Shown: one piece after another, positions 31,386-39,592 of the stretch | Numbering within the stretch: the stretch's first letter is position 1 | How the letters are laid out: each line of letters begins with the position of its first letter | Made by a program: the position numbers and the translations under genes | DNA from: an uncultured Oligoflexia bacterium | GTDB taxonomy: Bacteria > Bdellovibrionota > Bacteriovoracia > Bacteriovoracales > Bacteriovoracaceae | NCBI GenBank assembly: GCA_937120495.1 | Contig: CAKZJW010000062.1 | Location: forward strand, 1 to 39,592 | Length of the DNA: 39,592 bases | Direction of reading: 5' to 3' | The notes under the pieces: generated by a model | The model's database searches: none | What the model saw: only the letters and a program-made list of their open reading frames with translations | What the model was told of the DNA's origin: nothing

Positions 31386-32494
31386 TTTTTTGAACTAATG
31401 AGCAGCGAACCGTTAAGAAAAGTCCAAAAGGATTTAGGTGACTTGTATATATAAATTATTTGCATATAAACCCTTCTAAAGTATCTGTTCGATGGCCTTC
31501 GTCTCAACCTTTTTAATACTTGTGTGTAGAGATCATAATTTTGAGACTTCCAAACTTTTGAATAGAAAACAACCTCAAGAGATAACTTTCTGTATTCATT
31601 TCGTGGAGAGAGTTCTAGCAGAGATATATATTGATTCCAAAAAAAATCTTGATACTCTTTAGATGCAGTAGCGAGGTGATAGGAATACAAGGGTAAATCA
31701 TGCGAAAGAAACTTTTGGAAAAAAGCCGAATGTAGCTTTTTGCAATTATTTTCCTCAAGCATTTCAACAACGAGCCTGAGAGAGTGAGTTCTGTCGGCGA
31801 TATTTTGTATTTCTAACCTACGTTGCGTAATAGACTTGTTCTTTTTATCTGTCCGAGATCTCCAGTAGTACATCTCTTTGTGTACAATCGAAATACTGCT
31901 TGCCTTGATTAACGATTTTGTAATAACAAAAATATCTTCATAAAATCTGTCCTCTAGAAAAGAGAGCTTATGCTTCAGCCAAAAAGATTTTTTGAAAATT
32001 TTGTTGCATGCTATTGTATCAAAAATTAGGTCTGGGCTTTTAGATATATCCTTAACGCTTTTATCAGACATCTTGAGAATTTTATTCACTCTTGATGGAA
32101 ATGTATTATTATTGCTATCAAACTTCTTTATGAGCCCAATAGATATATCTGAGCTCTCAGAAATCATTTTTGATATCATCTCTTTGTAAGTAGCTGGATT
32201 TATTTTATCATCCGAATCCAAGAAAGAGATGTAAGTCCCTCGAGATATTTTTAGTGCATGGTTCCGTGTATAACCCAACCCTTTATTTTCTTGAGAAATA
32301 AGGCGAATATTTTTATTCTTTCGAGCATAGTCTTGAGCAATTTCAAAAGAATTGTCTGTTGAACCATCATCTACAAGGATCACCTCATAGTCAATGCCCA
32401 TAAGCCCCTCAAGAGAGTCAAGACACTCACCGATATACTTCTCCGTATTAAATAATGGTATTATAATTGATAGCAATGGAGTAGTATTTTTCAT
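31382..32494 (-). CDS. GT2-family glycosyltransferase
   Basis: Protein of 370 aa with a GT-A core. LSIIIPLFNTEKYIGECLDS at 8-27 is the first strand and helix, DDGSTDNS near 41-48 binds the nucleotide, and FLDSDDKI supplies the metal-binding aspartates. The C-terminal 150 residues are basic and hydrophobic, probably acceptor- or membrane-associated. It is transcribed against the neighbouring CMP-sugar operon, converging with a 4-bp overlap, and diverges from the nucleotidyltransferase gene across 55 bp. Donor and acceptor unknown. Confidence 0.9.
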   Translation of the reverse strand: MKNTTPLLSIIIPLFNTEKYIGECLDSLEGLMGIDYEVILVDDGSTDNSFEIAQDYARKNKNIRLISQENKGLGYTRNHALKISRGTYISFLDSDDKINPATYKEMISKMISESSDISIGLIKKFDSNNNTFPSRVNKILKMSDKSVKDISKSPDLIFDTIACNKIFKKSFWLKHKLSFLEDRFYEDIFVITKSLIKASSISIVHKEMYYWRSRTDKKNKSITQRRLEIQNIADRTHSLRLVVEMLEENNCKKLHSAFFQKFLSHDLPLYSYHLATASKEYQDFFWNQYISLLELSPRNEYRKLSLEVVFYSKVWKSQNYDLYTQVLKRLRRRPSNRYFRRVYMQIIYIYKSPKSFWTFLNGSLLISSKN

Positions 32495-32549
32495 GAAGGA
32501 ATAGTATTTAATTTAAAAATATTCGTAAATAGAATAAACAGGACTTTGT

Positions 32550-33254
32550 ATGAAAATTGTCATTCTTGCTGCCGGTTTGGGCTCAAGACTCCGAGAAGGG
32601 GTCACAGACAAGCCAAAACCACTAACTATGCTGCGCAGTGGTGTGAGCATAATGGAAAATCAAGTTTTATCGATCAGCTCCAATTTCAACATTCATGATG
32701 TATTTGTAGTGGTGGGTTATAAAATGAATTTGATCATGGAGGAGTTTCCTTCTTTGAGTTATGTGTATAACCCAGACTTTTCATCAACGAATACCTCTAA
32801 AAGTTTATTAACAGCCTTGCATAAAATTAATACCGATTCAGTATTGTGGTTTAATGGAGATGTTGTTTTTGATTCAAAGTTACTTGAAGACTTAAAGGAG
32901 ATGATTCTCGCTGACCAGAGTTTTGTTTGCGTTAATAATTCTAAAGTTGCAGATGAAGAAATAAAATATACACTAGACTCTTCAGGGAATATTAAAGAAC
33001 TAAGTAAGACTGTAAAGGGAGGATTGGGAGAAGCTGTAGGTATCAACTTTATATCGAGTCAAGATTTGGAATTATTTAAGGGGTCTTTAGCTGATTGTGA
33101 AGACAATGATTATTTCGAAAGAGGACTTGAGTTTATTATTGATAAGGGCGCAAAAATTAAGCCTCTTGATATATCTTCCCATTTTTGTATGGAGGTCGAT
33201 TTTCAAGGTGATTTGGCTGAAGTAAATAAAGCTTTTGTTGGGAGCAAACCTTGA
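32550..33254 (+). CDS. Sugar- or choline-phosphate nucleotidyltransferase
   Basis: Protein of 234 aa of the NTP_transferase/MobA-like family. The N-terminus has AAGLGSRLRE (7-16) and DKPKPL (20-25), the nucleotide-binding loop and lysine, and WFNGDVVFD is the metal-binding strand. The SSTNTSKSLLTAL stretch resembles LicC/HddC-type phosphocholine or sugar-phosphate transferases. With a TagB/TagF-like gene nearby, a CDP-alcohol donor is possible, but specificity is not determined. AGGA precedes the ATG. The WecB-like gene starts at a TTG overlapping its stop. Confidence 0.83.
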   Translation: MKIVILAAGLGSRLREGVTDKPKPLTMLRSGVSIMENQVLSISSNFNIHDVFVVVGYKMNLIMEEFPSLSYVYNPDFSSTNTSKSLLTALHKINTDSVLWFNGDVVFDSKLLEDLKEMILADQSFVCVNNSKVADEEIKYTLDSSGNIKELSKTVKGGLGEAVGINFISSQDLELFKGSLADCEDNDYFERGLEFIIDKGAKIKPLDISSHFCMEVDFQGDLAEVNKAFVGSKP

Positions 33255-34324
33255 AGGTTGGATTTGTTTTCGGAACAAGACCAGAAATTCTAAAGGTCTA
33301 TCCTTTAGTTGTTGAAGCTAAAAAAAGAAAGATCGATTATTTTGTAGTGCATACAAATCAGCACTACTCTCATGAGATGGATCAAATCTTCTTTGAAGAA
33401 TTAGATATGGATGAGCCTAATTATAATCTTGGTATTGGCAGTGGTTCACATAACTTGCAACTAGCGAAGATGCTATCTGGCATTGATGAAATTTTAAATA
33501 TAGAAGAACCAACTCATATTATTGTTCAGGGAGATACGAATTCGACTCTTGCTGGAGCTCTTGCAGCCTGTAAAACAAAAGCTAAGGTTTGCCATATAGA
33601 GGCTGGATTACGCTCTTATGATAAAGATATGCCAGAAGAGCAAAATCGAATTATTACAGACAATATTAGTGATTACCTCTTTCCTGTAACAAAAATCCAA
33701 GAAGAGATATTGCTTTCAGAGGGAATTGATAAAGATAAAGTTCATACTGTCGGAAATACAATTGTAGATACTTTAAAACTTAGAAGCTTAAGTGCAAAAG
33801 ATAATAAAACTATTTTAAAACAGTACAATGTGAAAGAAAATGGGTATTTATTACTTACAATGCATAGGCCTTCAAACGTTGATGATGCTAATCATTTAAA
33901 TCAGCAGATAGATAATCTTGAATCTTTTTCAAAAGAGAAAGAGCTAAAGGTTGTTTGGCCGATTCACCCACGAGCTAAGAAAAACCTTGAAATCTTCAAT
34001 ATTACTTTATCTGAAAAGTTTATTTTAACGGAACCTTTAGGCTACAACGATTTTCTTTCGTTGATATTAAACTCTAAAGTTATTATTACTGACTCTGGTG
34101 GAATTCAAGAAGAGGCATGTATTTTAAAAAAACCTTGTATTACAATTAGAGAGAATACTGAGAGGCCAGAGACTGTTGAGGTTGGGGCTAATTACCTCGT
34201 AGGGAGAGATTTAAATAAGATACAAGAAGCTTATACGAGTTTATTATCATTTAATTTTGATTATAAGAACCCTTTTGGAGATGGAAGAAGCTCTGAACAA
34301 ATTTTTAATATCTTACAAAAATGA
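33251..34324 (+). CDS. wecB: UDP-N-acetylglucosamine 2-epimerase (WecB-type)
   Basis: Protein of 357 aa, full length for non-hydrolysing UDP-GlcNAc 2-epimerases. Family motifs are FGTRPEILKVYPL near the start, THIIVQGDTNSTLAGALAA, HIEAGLRSYD with PEEQNRIITD, MHRPSNVDD and TDSGGIQEEA followed by RENTERPETVE. It produces UDP-ManNAc from UDP-GlcNAc in the cytoplasm. The start is TTG, four bases overlapping the nucleotidyltransferase stop, with GGGAG upstream. It overlaps the next glycosyltransferase gene by 4 bp, forming a three-gene forward operon (32550-35403). Confidence 0.93.
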   Translation: MKVGFVFGTRPEILKVYPLVVEAKKRKIDYFVVHTNQHYSHEMDQIFFEELDMDEPNYNLGIGSGSHNLQLAKMLSGIDEILNIEEPTHIIVQGDTNSTLAGALAACKTKAKVCHIEAGLRSYDKDMPEEQNRIITDNISDYLFPVTKIQEEILLSEGIDKDKVHTVGNTIVDTLKLRSLSAKDNKTILKQYNVKENGYLLLTMHRPSNVDDANHLNQQIDNLESFSKEKELKVVWPIHPRAKKNLEIFNITLSEKFILTEPLGYNDFLSLILNSKVIITDSGGIQEEACILKKPCITIRENTERPETVEVGANYLVGRDLNKIQEAYTSLLSFNFDYKNPFGDGRSSEQIFNILQK

Positions 34325-35403
34325 AAAAAATCTTAGTCCTTGCAGAACATTACGTAAAAGATGGAAATTACTCGCTTCTTTATGTTCATACTCGTAATAT
34401 TCAATACATTGAAAAAGGTTATGAGATTATCGTTCTTAATTTTTCTGAAAAAGAAAACTATGTAATAGACGGAGTTAAAGTATACGGTGAATCTTCTTTT
34501 TATAGGCACAATGCTTTAGATGAATTCGATATTATCCTTTCTCATGCTCCCAACTTAAAAAACCATTTTCGTTTTTTACTTAAAAACTTCCGTTATATCT
34601 CTAATATTATCTTTTTCATTCATGGACACGAAGTACTTATTAAAGATAAATTTTATCCAAAACCTTTCCCTTATGAAAAAAAGAGAATACTTCGATTTTC
34701 TATTCACTTTATATACGATCGAATAAAAGTTTTAATATTAAAGAGTCTTTTTTCTTTTTTTAAGCGAAGAAAAAATCTTCATTTTGTTTTTGTTAGTCAG
34801 TGGATGATATCTGAGTGTGTTAAGTCAATTGGACTGAGTCATAACTTCTTTAAGTCCTGCTCTAGTATTATTCATAATTCTATTAACCCCGTATTTTTAG
34901 AGCGAAGTTATAAAGAGAGTGGCGAGATATCAGGTGATTTTATTTGTATTCGTCCCTTCGATGGCCCAAAATATTGTGTTGATCTTTATTGTGAACTTGC
35001 CTTAAGAAACCCTTCAAAAACATTTACGTTGTATGGTAAAGGAGAATTCTTTAACTATAACTCAACTCCAAAAAATCTGGTTATTCATGAACACTACCTT
35101 GACCATAAAGAGATACCAGATATTTTGAATAAACATAAAGCAGCAATAATGTTATCTCGTCTAGATGCACAAGGTGTAATGGCATGCGAACTTGCCACTT
35201 ATGGGATTGCTCTAGTTACAAGTGATATTCCAGTAAAAAGAGAGATGTTAAGTGGAGCTAAAAATGTTTACTTTATGCCAAACGATTTGAGCTTAAAATT
35301 AAGCGACTTTGCTTTAGAAGCTTCTCGACCGTTAAGCCTTATTGAGAAATTTGGCGAGGATGCGACAATTTTAAGAGAAATTGAGTTATTCAAAAACCTC
35401 TAA
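34321..35403 (+). CDS. GT4/GT1-like glycosyltransferase
   Basis: Protein of 360 aa with a GT-B layout. The N-terminal domain starts KKILVLAEHYVKDGNYSLLY and includes HGHEVLIKDKF; the C-terminal half has FVSQWM, then IRPFDGPKYC, LYGKGEFF and LSRLDAQGVMACELATYG, the usual donor-binding region including the E-x7-E-like glutamate. GlcNAc- or ManNAc-type donors would fit its coupling to wecB by an ATGA overlap, but this is inferred. Its 3' end overlaps the opposite-strand TagB/TagF-like gene by 18 bp. Confidence 0.83.
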   Translation: MKKILVLAEHYVKDGNYSLLYVHTRNIQYIEKGYEIIVLNFSEKENYVIDGVKVYGESSFYRHNALDEFDIILSHAPNLKNHFRFLLKNFRYISNIIFFIHGHEVLIKDKFYPKPFPYEKKRILRFSIHFIYDRIKVLILKSLFSFFKRRKNLHFVFVSQWMISECVKSIGLSHNFFKSCSSIIHNSINPVFLERSYKESGEISGDFICIRPFDGPKYCVDLYCELALRNPSKTFTLYGKGEFFNYNSTPKNLVIHEHYLDHKEIPDILNKHKAAIMLSRLDAQGVMACELATYGIALVTSDIPVKREMLSGAKNVYFMPNDLSLKLSDFALEASRPLSLIEKFGEDATILREIELFKNL

Positions 35404-36468
35404 GATTCTTTTGCATGCAGATGAATCAGTATACTTATAAAAAAGACTCTTTACTCTTTTTCTTTCGGATTTAAAGTTGTCATGGCCATCAGAAGTAGAC
35501 TTTAAAAAAGTATATATTGAGCCTTTAGAATCTAGCGTTATTCCAGGACTAATATTTTTATAATCAAAGAAAAGACCCTGCTTCTCTTCATAAGCCTCTA
35601 GATCATATGGATAAAAAGCAATAGGTTTATCTGCTAATAAAAAATCGATGTAGATACTAGAGTAATCCGTAATCAATCCATCAAAGTTAAAGAGGTACTC
35701 CTGAGTTTCTTTTAATATTTTAGACGATGCATCTAGAATATTTGAAAAAGGTTTAAATATAGACATATCTAAAGTCTCATTTGGATGAAATCTAATACAA
35801 AGATATGAGTTTGTTGCCCTTAAAGCATCATTGAGATCCGTTAAAGGTATAATGTCCAGAAATTTTGTCTGTTCATCTTGCCTATAAGTGGGAGCATACA
35901 AAATATAGTTTCCATCTCTTTTGAAGATTTCAGAGGGCATCTTAGAGCTTTTTAAGTGATCATTGCGAGGAAGACCTGTTATTCTAATTGTTTCTTTTCT
36001 TTTTTTAAATACAAGTTCTAGGTTTTTTGCATCAACTTCTGACGAGGCGATGATATTCTTGTAGAACCTCGATTCAATAGCATTCATAATGAAATTAACT
36101 CTATTGGGAATGGCTCTTTGTTCAAATAACATCTTCTTAATTGTGATGCCATGTCCAACATAAGTAATTGTTTTTCTAGGAGAGTTAAAGGCATAAGAGA
36201 TATCACCGGCTCCATGGGATAAGAAAATATACTTAGCTCTAAGAAGTAAAACAAGTGACTTCAAGGTATAAGGGTTGTGTATAAAATACGATTCTTTGAG
36301 AGATTCTTTGGAAAAATAAATATGTAAGTACTTAATATTACCCTTATAATTTTTTCCATCTTTAGATGTAAAAACATATATATCTTTTTTGGGAATAATA
36401 AGGTCGAGCGTGAAGTAAATGAGCTTTGAGAGCAGTAAAATTAACTTTTTCATTTTATAGAATTCCAT
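35386..36468 (-). CDS. TagB/TagF-like CDP-glycerol glycerophosphotransferase family protein
   Basis: Protein of 360 aa resembling the catalytic domain of CDP-glycerol:poly(glycerophosphate) glycerophosphotransferases. Landmarks are YVGHGITIKKM near the N-terminal third, YAPTYRQDE, LCIRFHPNE and DGLITDYSSIYIDFLLADK followed by PIAFYPYD and GLFFDY. In teichoic acid and some Gram-negative capsule systems these transfer glycerol-phosphate or a related alditol phosphate. A hydrophobic N-terminus (residues 6-25) may mediate membrane association. ATG at 36453 is an alternative start. Flanked by convergent and divergent neighbours, so it has its own promoter in or near the 37 bp before wzx. Confidence 0.85.
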   Translation of the reverse strand: MEFYKMKKLILLLSKLIYFTLDLIIPKKDIYVFTSKDGKNYKGNIKYLHIYFSKESLKESYFIHNPYTLKSLVLLLRAKYIFLSHGAGDISYAFNSPRKTITYVGHGITIKKMLFEQRAIPNRVNFIMNAIESRFYKNIIASSEVDAKNLELVFKKRKETIRITGLPRNDHLKSSKMPSEIFKRDGNYILYAPTYRQDEQTKFLDIIPLTDLNDALRATNSYLCIRFHPNETLDMSIFKPFSNILDASSKILKETQEYLFNFDGLITDYSSIYIDFLLADKPIAFYPYDLEAYEEKQGLFFDYKNISPGITLDSKGSIYTFLKSTSDGHDNFKSERKRVKSLFYKYTDSSACKRILEVFE

Positions 36469-36505
36469 TGTCGTTTTGTTGCCTTACGAGGATAATAAGT
36501 ATCAA

Positions 36506-37831
36506 ATGAGTAGTTTTTTTTCAAATAGTATATATTCAATTATTCAAAAAGTTTTAAGTGTTATACTTAGCTTCCTAACCCTTATGTTAATTGCAAGGGC
36601 TCTTGGGCCAGAAGGGCAAGGGAAATACTCACTTCTCACGTCTCTGAGTAGAACTTTTCTTTATTTTTTATCTTTTGGCTTGAATGTAGGGCTAGTCTAC
36701 TCTTTTGGTAAAGATAAGAGTGAAAGACAAAATATTTCTAAAACATATTTTATTCTTATTCTTAGCCTTGCTGGAATTGCTTTTGTTAGTTCCCAGCTGT
36801 TCATGTATACATTTCAATCGAGTGTATTTAAAAATATAAATCAAGGCTCTTTACTAGTCGCAAGCATAAGTGTTGGAGTATGGTTTTTTAATTCATATAG
36901 CAGTAGTATCCTTAGTGGACTTGAAAAATTTAAAGATATTGCAATCGCAAATTTTCTTCAGTCGCTCATGCTGACTTGCGGAATAATCGTACTCTGGGCG
37001 ACAGACAGCTTGTTTTTAAGTTCAGGAATAGGAATCTTTTTAACAAGCCTTATTTTCTTACTTTTTTATAACCTTTATGTTCTTTATAAATCTGATTTCA
37101 GAGTGAATTTTTTCAAAAGCCAGTTTAAAAAAAGCATACTTGTTAATAATTTAAACTACTCTCTTAAGAGTTACCTTGGAAGTATTACTGAATTTCTTAT
37201 TTATCGTGTAGACATTTACTTTATTGCTTATTTTTTATCTAAACTTGAACTTGGGGTCTATGTTATTGCTGTTAATCTAGTCGAGAGAATTTGGATCTTT
37301 TCGGAGTCTTTAGAAAGAATTCTTTTTTCTAAGCTCGTAAATATGGAATCTGAACAAGAGAAAAAAAACAAAATAAGTATTCTTGTTATTAAAACTAATT
37401 TTATGATATCTCTAGGTTGCGGTTTTTTTCTTGCAGTAGTCTCTGACTTATTTATAAGAGTGTTTTTCGGAGATGAATATTCTGGGAGCGTATTCTATGT
37501 ATATGTTCTTTTACCTGGTGTTATTCTTCAGGGAACATCTAGAATCTTTAAAAAAATTTTAGAAGCGAACTCCTACACGGGAACAAATGCGAAAGCGGCT
37601 ATCTTGTGTATGTGCTTGAATATAGTTCTAAACTTATTACTTATCCCTAAACTAGGAGCAATGGGAGCTGCTGTTGCATCAACAATTGCTTACACTATTT
37701 ATTTTGTGTCTTTATTGATAGGTTTGAAAGCTAAGCTTAACATCAAAATACGTTCAGTTGTATTTTTATCGATTACTGATTTACGTACTGTATGGGACTT
37801 TCTTAAAACGAGAAAGCTCGATAAAAATTAG
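36506..37831 (+). CDS. wzx: Polysaccharide flippase (Wzx/MOP family)
   Basis: Protein of 441 aa with 12 or so membrane helices. The N-terminus (LMLIARALGPEGQGKYSLL) is the classic MOP/Wzx opening motif, and the C-terminal half repeats the pattern with LGAMGAAVASTIAY. It moves undecaprenyl-diphosphate-linked oligosaccharide across the inner membrane. I prefer the ATG at 36506, which fits the family N-terminus, over a TTG at 36476; neither has a strong Shine-Dalgarno. Its 3' end overlaps the next opposite-strand glycosyltransferase by 4 bp. Its presence together with Wzm/Wzt suggests two export routes. Confidence 0.9.
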   Translation: MSSFFSNSIYSIIQKVLSVILSFLTLMLIARALGPEGQGKYSLLTSLSRTFLYFLSFGLNVGLVYSFGKDKSERQNISKTYFILILSLAGIAFVSSQLFMYTFQSSVFKNINQGSLLVASISVGVWFFNSYSSSILSGLEKFKDIAIANFLQSLMLTCGIIVLWATDSLFLSSGIGIFLTSLIFLLFYNLYVLYKSDFRVNFFKSQFKKSILVNNLNYSLKSYLGSITEFLIYRVDIYFIAYFLSKLELGVYVIAVNLVERIWIFSESLERILFSKLVNMESEQEKKNKISILVIKTNFMISLGCGFFLAVVSDLFIRVFFGDEYSGSVFYVYVLLPGVILQGTSRIFKKILEANSYTGTNAKAAILCMCLNIVLNLLLIPKLGAMGAAVASTIAYTIYFVSLLIGLKAKLNIKIRSVVFLSITDLRTVWDFLKTRKLDKN

Positions 37832-38589
37832 TTCAAGAAATATTTTCTAAGGCCATGAATTGCGTAATGACAGAAATAATAGGCTGATGCAAATATATTC
37901 AAATTAAATTCTTCTCGATAAAGTTTCCATTGAATCGTCGCCATCTTCTTTTTGTTTGCGGAAAGAGAGTCTGAACCAAAAATTCTGTAAGAGCTTAGCT
38001 CTCCTTGAATTAAAAAACCATGAGAGAGTTCATTTAAAACATCAAACCAAAACAAATAATCTTGCCTTCTTCTTAAATGAACTTTAAATCGAATTGCTTT
38101 TTGATCTAAAATGTTCTTTCGTATCATGATTGAACTTGTTGCAAAGGGGTTAAACTTTAGTAGATCTATGCTTGTCATTCTTAAGGGACAGGACTGGGAC
38201 TTTAGTAGTTTTCCACTTGCATCAACAAGCTTATAATTGTGATAACTAAAGTCAATATTATTTTTAAGCATACTATTAACTTGTTGTTCCAACTTTGTCG
38301 GTACCCATAAATCATCAATATCTAAAAAAGCAACGAATGAGCCAGTTGCATTGTCTAGGGAGCTATTTCTAGTTACAGCTGCACCAGAGTTTTGCATATT
38401 TTTGAAAAGTTTAACTCGATTATCTTTAAGCCGAATGGCATCAATGATCTTTATCGATCTATCAGTGGAGCAATCGTCTACAATAACCCATTCCCAGTTT
38501 GAATGGGTTTGTGCTTTTATAGAGTTATATGTTTCTTCTATATATTTTTCTGCGTTAAAACAAGGTGTTATAATCGATATCTTTTCCAT
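37828..38589 (-). CDS. GT2-family glycosyltransferase
   Basis: Protein of 253 aa, a compact GT2 enzyme similar to many capsule transferases. ISIITPCFNAEKYIEETYNS at 4-23 starts the GT-A fold, VDDCSTDRS near 38-46 binds the nucleotide, NSGAAVTRNSSL (66-77) is the conserved helix, and FLDIDDLW carries the DxDD-type metal ligands. The QDYLF segment supplies an acidic catalytic residue (RRQDYLFW). Twelve bp separate it from the SGNH gene on the same strand, so they are probably co-transcribed. Donor unknown. Confidence 0.92.
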   Translation of the reverse strand: MEKISIITPCFNAEKYIEETYNSIKAQTHSNWEWVIVDDCSTDRSIKIIDAIRLKDNRVKLFKNMQNSGAAVTRNSSLDNATGSFVAFLDIDDLWVPTKLEQQVNSMLKNNIDFSYHNYKLVDASGKLLKSQSCPLRMTSIDLLKFNPFATSSIMIRKNILDQKAIRFKVHLRRRQDYLFWFDVLNELSHGFLIQGELSSYRIFGSDSLSANKKKMATIQWKLYREEFNLNIFASAYYFCHYAIHGLRKYFLN

Positions 38590-38601
38590 TTGTTTACCTT
38601 T

Positions 38602-39522
38602 TTACCGAATATGTTTTGCAAATATTTCACTAAATTCTTGTGGATTTATCAAGTGATGGGAGTCTTTTAAAAAATTTCTAAATCGAGATTCATAAAATTC
38701 GCCCTTTGGGGCGAAGTTTAAATATTTAATGTTGTTATATCGATCAGCTAATTTATAAAAGAGGCTCAAATGATTCATTCTGTCTTTTTGCATCTCTACG
38801 AGTTCTTTACTTTCTGGAGCTGTATATAAGATGAGGTTGATTTTATTTTCTATTACAAGATTAATTATCTTATGAAAAAAATCTAAGTATACTTTGTCTT
38901 GTTTTAAGTTAAGAGAATTTTTTTCTAGAATTTTGAGTATAGACTTTTTTTCTAGGAAACTCATGTTCTTCGGCTGTTGATTTAAATGATTTGAGTATCC
39001 AAAATTTTTATTCTTTTTATATGGCACTCTATATTGTTTATAAAATCGTAAAGTATATTCAATATAAAATCCCATGTCGAAACTATGTTGGAGAGGAGAC
39101 TTCTCTTTGAGATAATAATATACATCGTAAAGATGTTTTCGATTTGTATTAAGTCTTTTTTTACTGAAACTCATCCAAGAGACTTCATATACAATAGTTT
39201 TCGGAGCTCCCACTGAATCTATAAATGCTTGTAGCGTATAGTAGTTATTCTGAGGAGAGCTTGAGCTAAAGCCGAGGTGTCTCACTGAGAGGTTTGTCAT
39301 TTTGGTCAAAATATCAGAGTCAAGGCTTGATAAGGATCGGCTGTTACCCAAAATGATGACATCAGATCGCTCTTTATTTACAAAACTATTATTGTAGTGA
39401 AGATTAAAATTCATATTTCTTGGAGGGAACTCAGGAGTGGCCATATTCGAAAAAAGTGGAATCCCGAAGAAGATTGCAAGTAAAACAGAATAAAATAATG
39501 TAAAGGTCAAAAATTTCTTCAT
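38602..39522 (-). CDS. SGNH/DUF1574-like membrane-anchored protein
   Basis: Protein of 306 aa from the ATG at 39522, which puts a membrane anchor (about residues 5-25) directly at the N-terminus; an in-frame ATG at 39570 would add 16 residues. The periplasmic part has an SGNH first block VIILGNSRSLSSLD with G59 and S61, and the C-terminal catalytic D287-S-H-H290 (KDSHHLIN), so the active site appears complete. Such proteins often partner an MBOAT acyltransferase in polysaccharide acylation, but none is adjacent here. It might act with the MBOAT at 24194 or with a gene beyond the window edge. Confidence 0.72.
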   Translation of the reverse strand: MKKFLTFTLFYSVLLAIFFGIPLFSNMATPEFPPRNMNFNLHYNNSFVNKERSDVIILGNSRSLSSLDSDILTKMTNLSVRHLGFSSSSPQNNYYTLQAFIDSVGAPKTIVYEVSWMSFSKKRLNTNRKHLYDVYYYLKEKSPLQHSFDMGFYIEYTLRFYKQYRVPYKKNKNFGYSNHLNQQPKNMSFLEKKSILKILEKNSLNLKQDKVYLDFFHKIINLVIENKINLILYTAPESKELVEMQKDRMNHLSLFYKLADRYNNIKYLNFAPKGEFYESRFRNFLKDSHHLINPQEFSEIFAKHIR

Positions 39523-39592
39523 ATTAAAATTGGAAATAAATAAAATCCACCTTTTGTTTAACTGAATCATTTAAAATTAAATAAAAAACTAA

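Noticed and set aside
1..39592. tRNA, rRNA or prophage integration features
   Set aside because: No cloverleaf-like, ribosomal or phage structural sequence was recognised by eye in the intergenic regions.

Overview
The window is an AT-rich, gene-dense chromosomal segment dominated by cell-surface polysaccharide biosynthesis. Both strands are used, with many 1-4 base overlaps between co-directional genes. The gene content (ABC-type O-antigen export genes, a Wzx flippase, a VTC/DUF4956/CotH trio) together with low GC fits a Gram-negative marine bacterium. A Bdellovibrionota predator such as Halobacteriovorax is my best guess, but this is inference only: no rRNA or marker gene is present.

Layout. 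(1) 1-2.3 kb: a nucleotide-sugar pair, a UDP-glucuronate-4-epimerase-like SDR and a UDPGP-family uridylyltransferase. (2) 2.3-7.1 kb: housekeeping and unknown genes, namely a 65-aa small protein, a secreted DUF4430-like protein behind a perfect hairpin, a coiled-coil membrane protein with 33-bp repeats, a SWIM/SNF2 helicase and a REP-associated (Y1) transposase. (3) 7.3-10.1 kb: the VTC / DUF4956 / CotH operon. (4) 10.2-14.2 kb: an AAA/DUF4143 ATPase with an apparently leaderless promoter, GtrA, a polyprenyl-phosphate-sugar synthase split by a one-base frameshift, and a large membrane protein. (5) 14.2-14.9 kb: about 700 bp without an intact gene, holding gene remnants and leader structures. 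(6) 14.9-27.5 kb: a long forward operon with wzm, wzt, methyltransferases, glycosyltransferases, an acylation cassette and an HpcH/HpaI aldolase, interrupted only by a VOC gene on the opposite strand. (7) 27.5-31.4 kb: a tightly coupled forward operon (SDR, cyclase-family hydrolase, HAD phosphatase, 2-hydroxyacid dehydrogenase, NeuA-like cytidylyltransferase). (8) 31.4-39.6 kb: glycosyltransferases, a nucleotidyltransferase, a WecB-type epimerase, a TagB/TagF-like polymerase, Wzx and an SGNH protein in alternating orientations.

The most notable system is at 20960-25378: an FkbH-type HAD-IIIC protein, a free-standing acyl carrier protein, an SGNH-like membrane-anchored protein, a 39-aa TTG-initiated membrane micro-ORF and an MBOAT acyltransferase, in that order and translationally coupled. 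The micro-ORF ends in a C-terminal LVYRGF motif resembling the acyl-carrying C-terminus of DltX. The cassette therefore looks like a Dlt-type (DltC/D/X/B) export-acylation machine in which FkbH, known in other systems to load glycerate onto ACP, replaces DltA. It would decorate a surface glycan with glycerate or a related acyl group. A second candidate pathway (26713-31385) combines an aldolase, a phosphatase and a cytidylyltransferase and may make a CMP-activated 3-deoxy-ulosonic-type sugar without a visible NeuB-type synthase.
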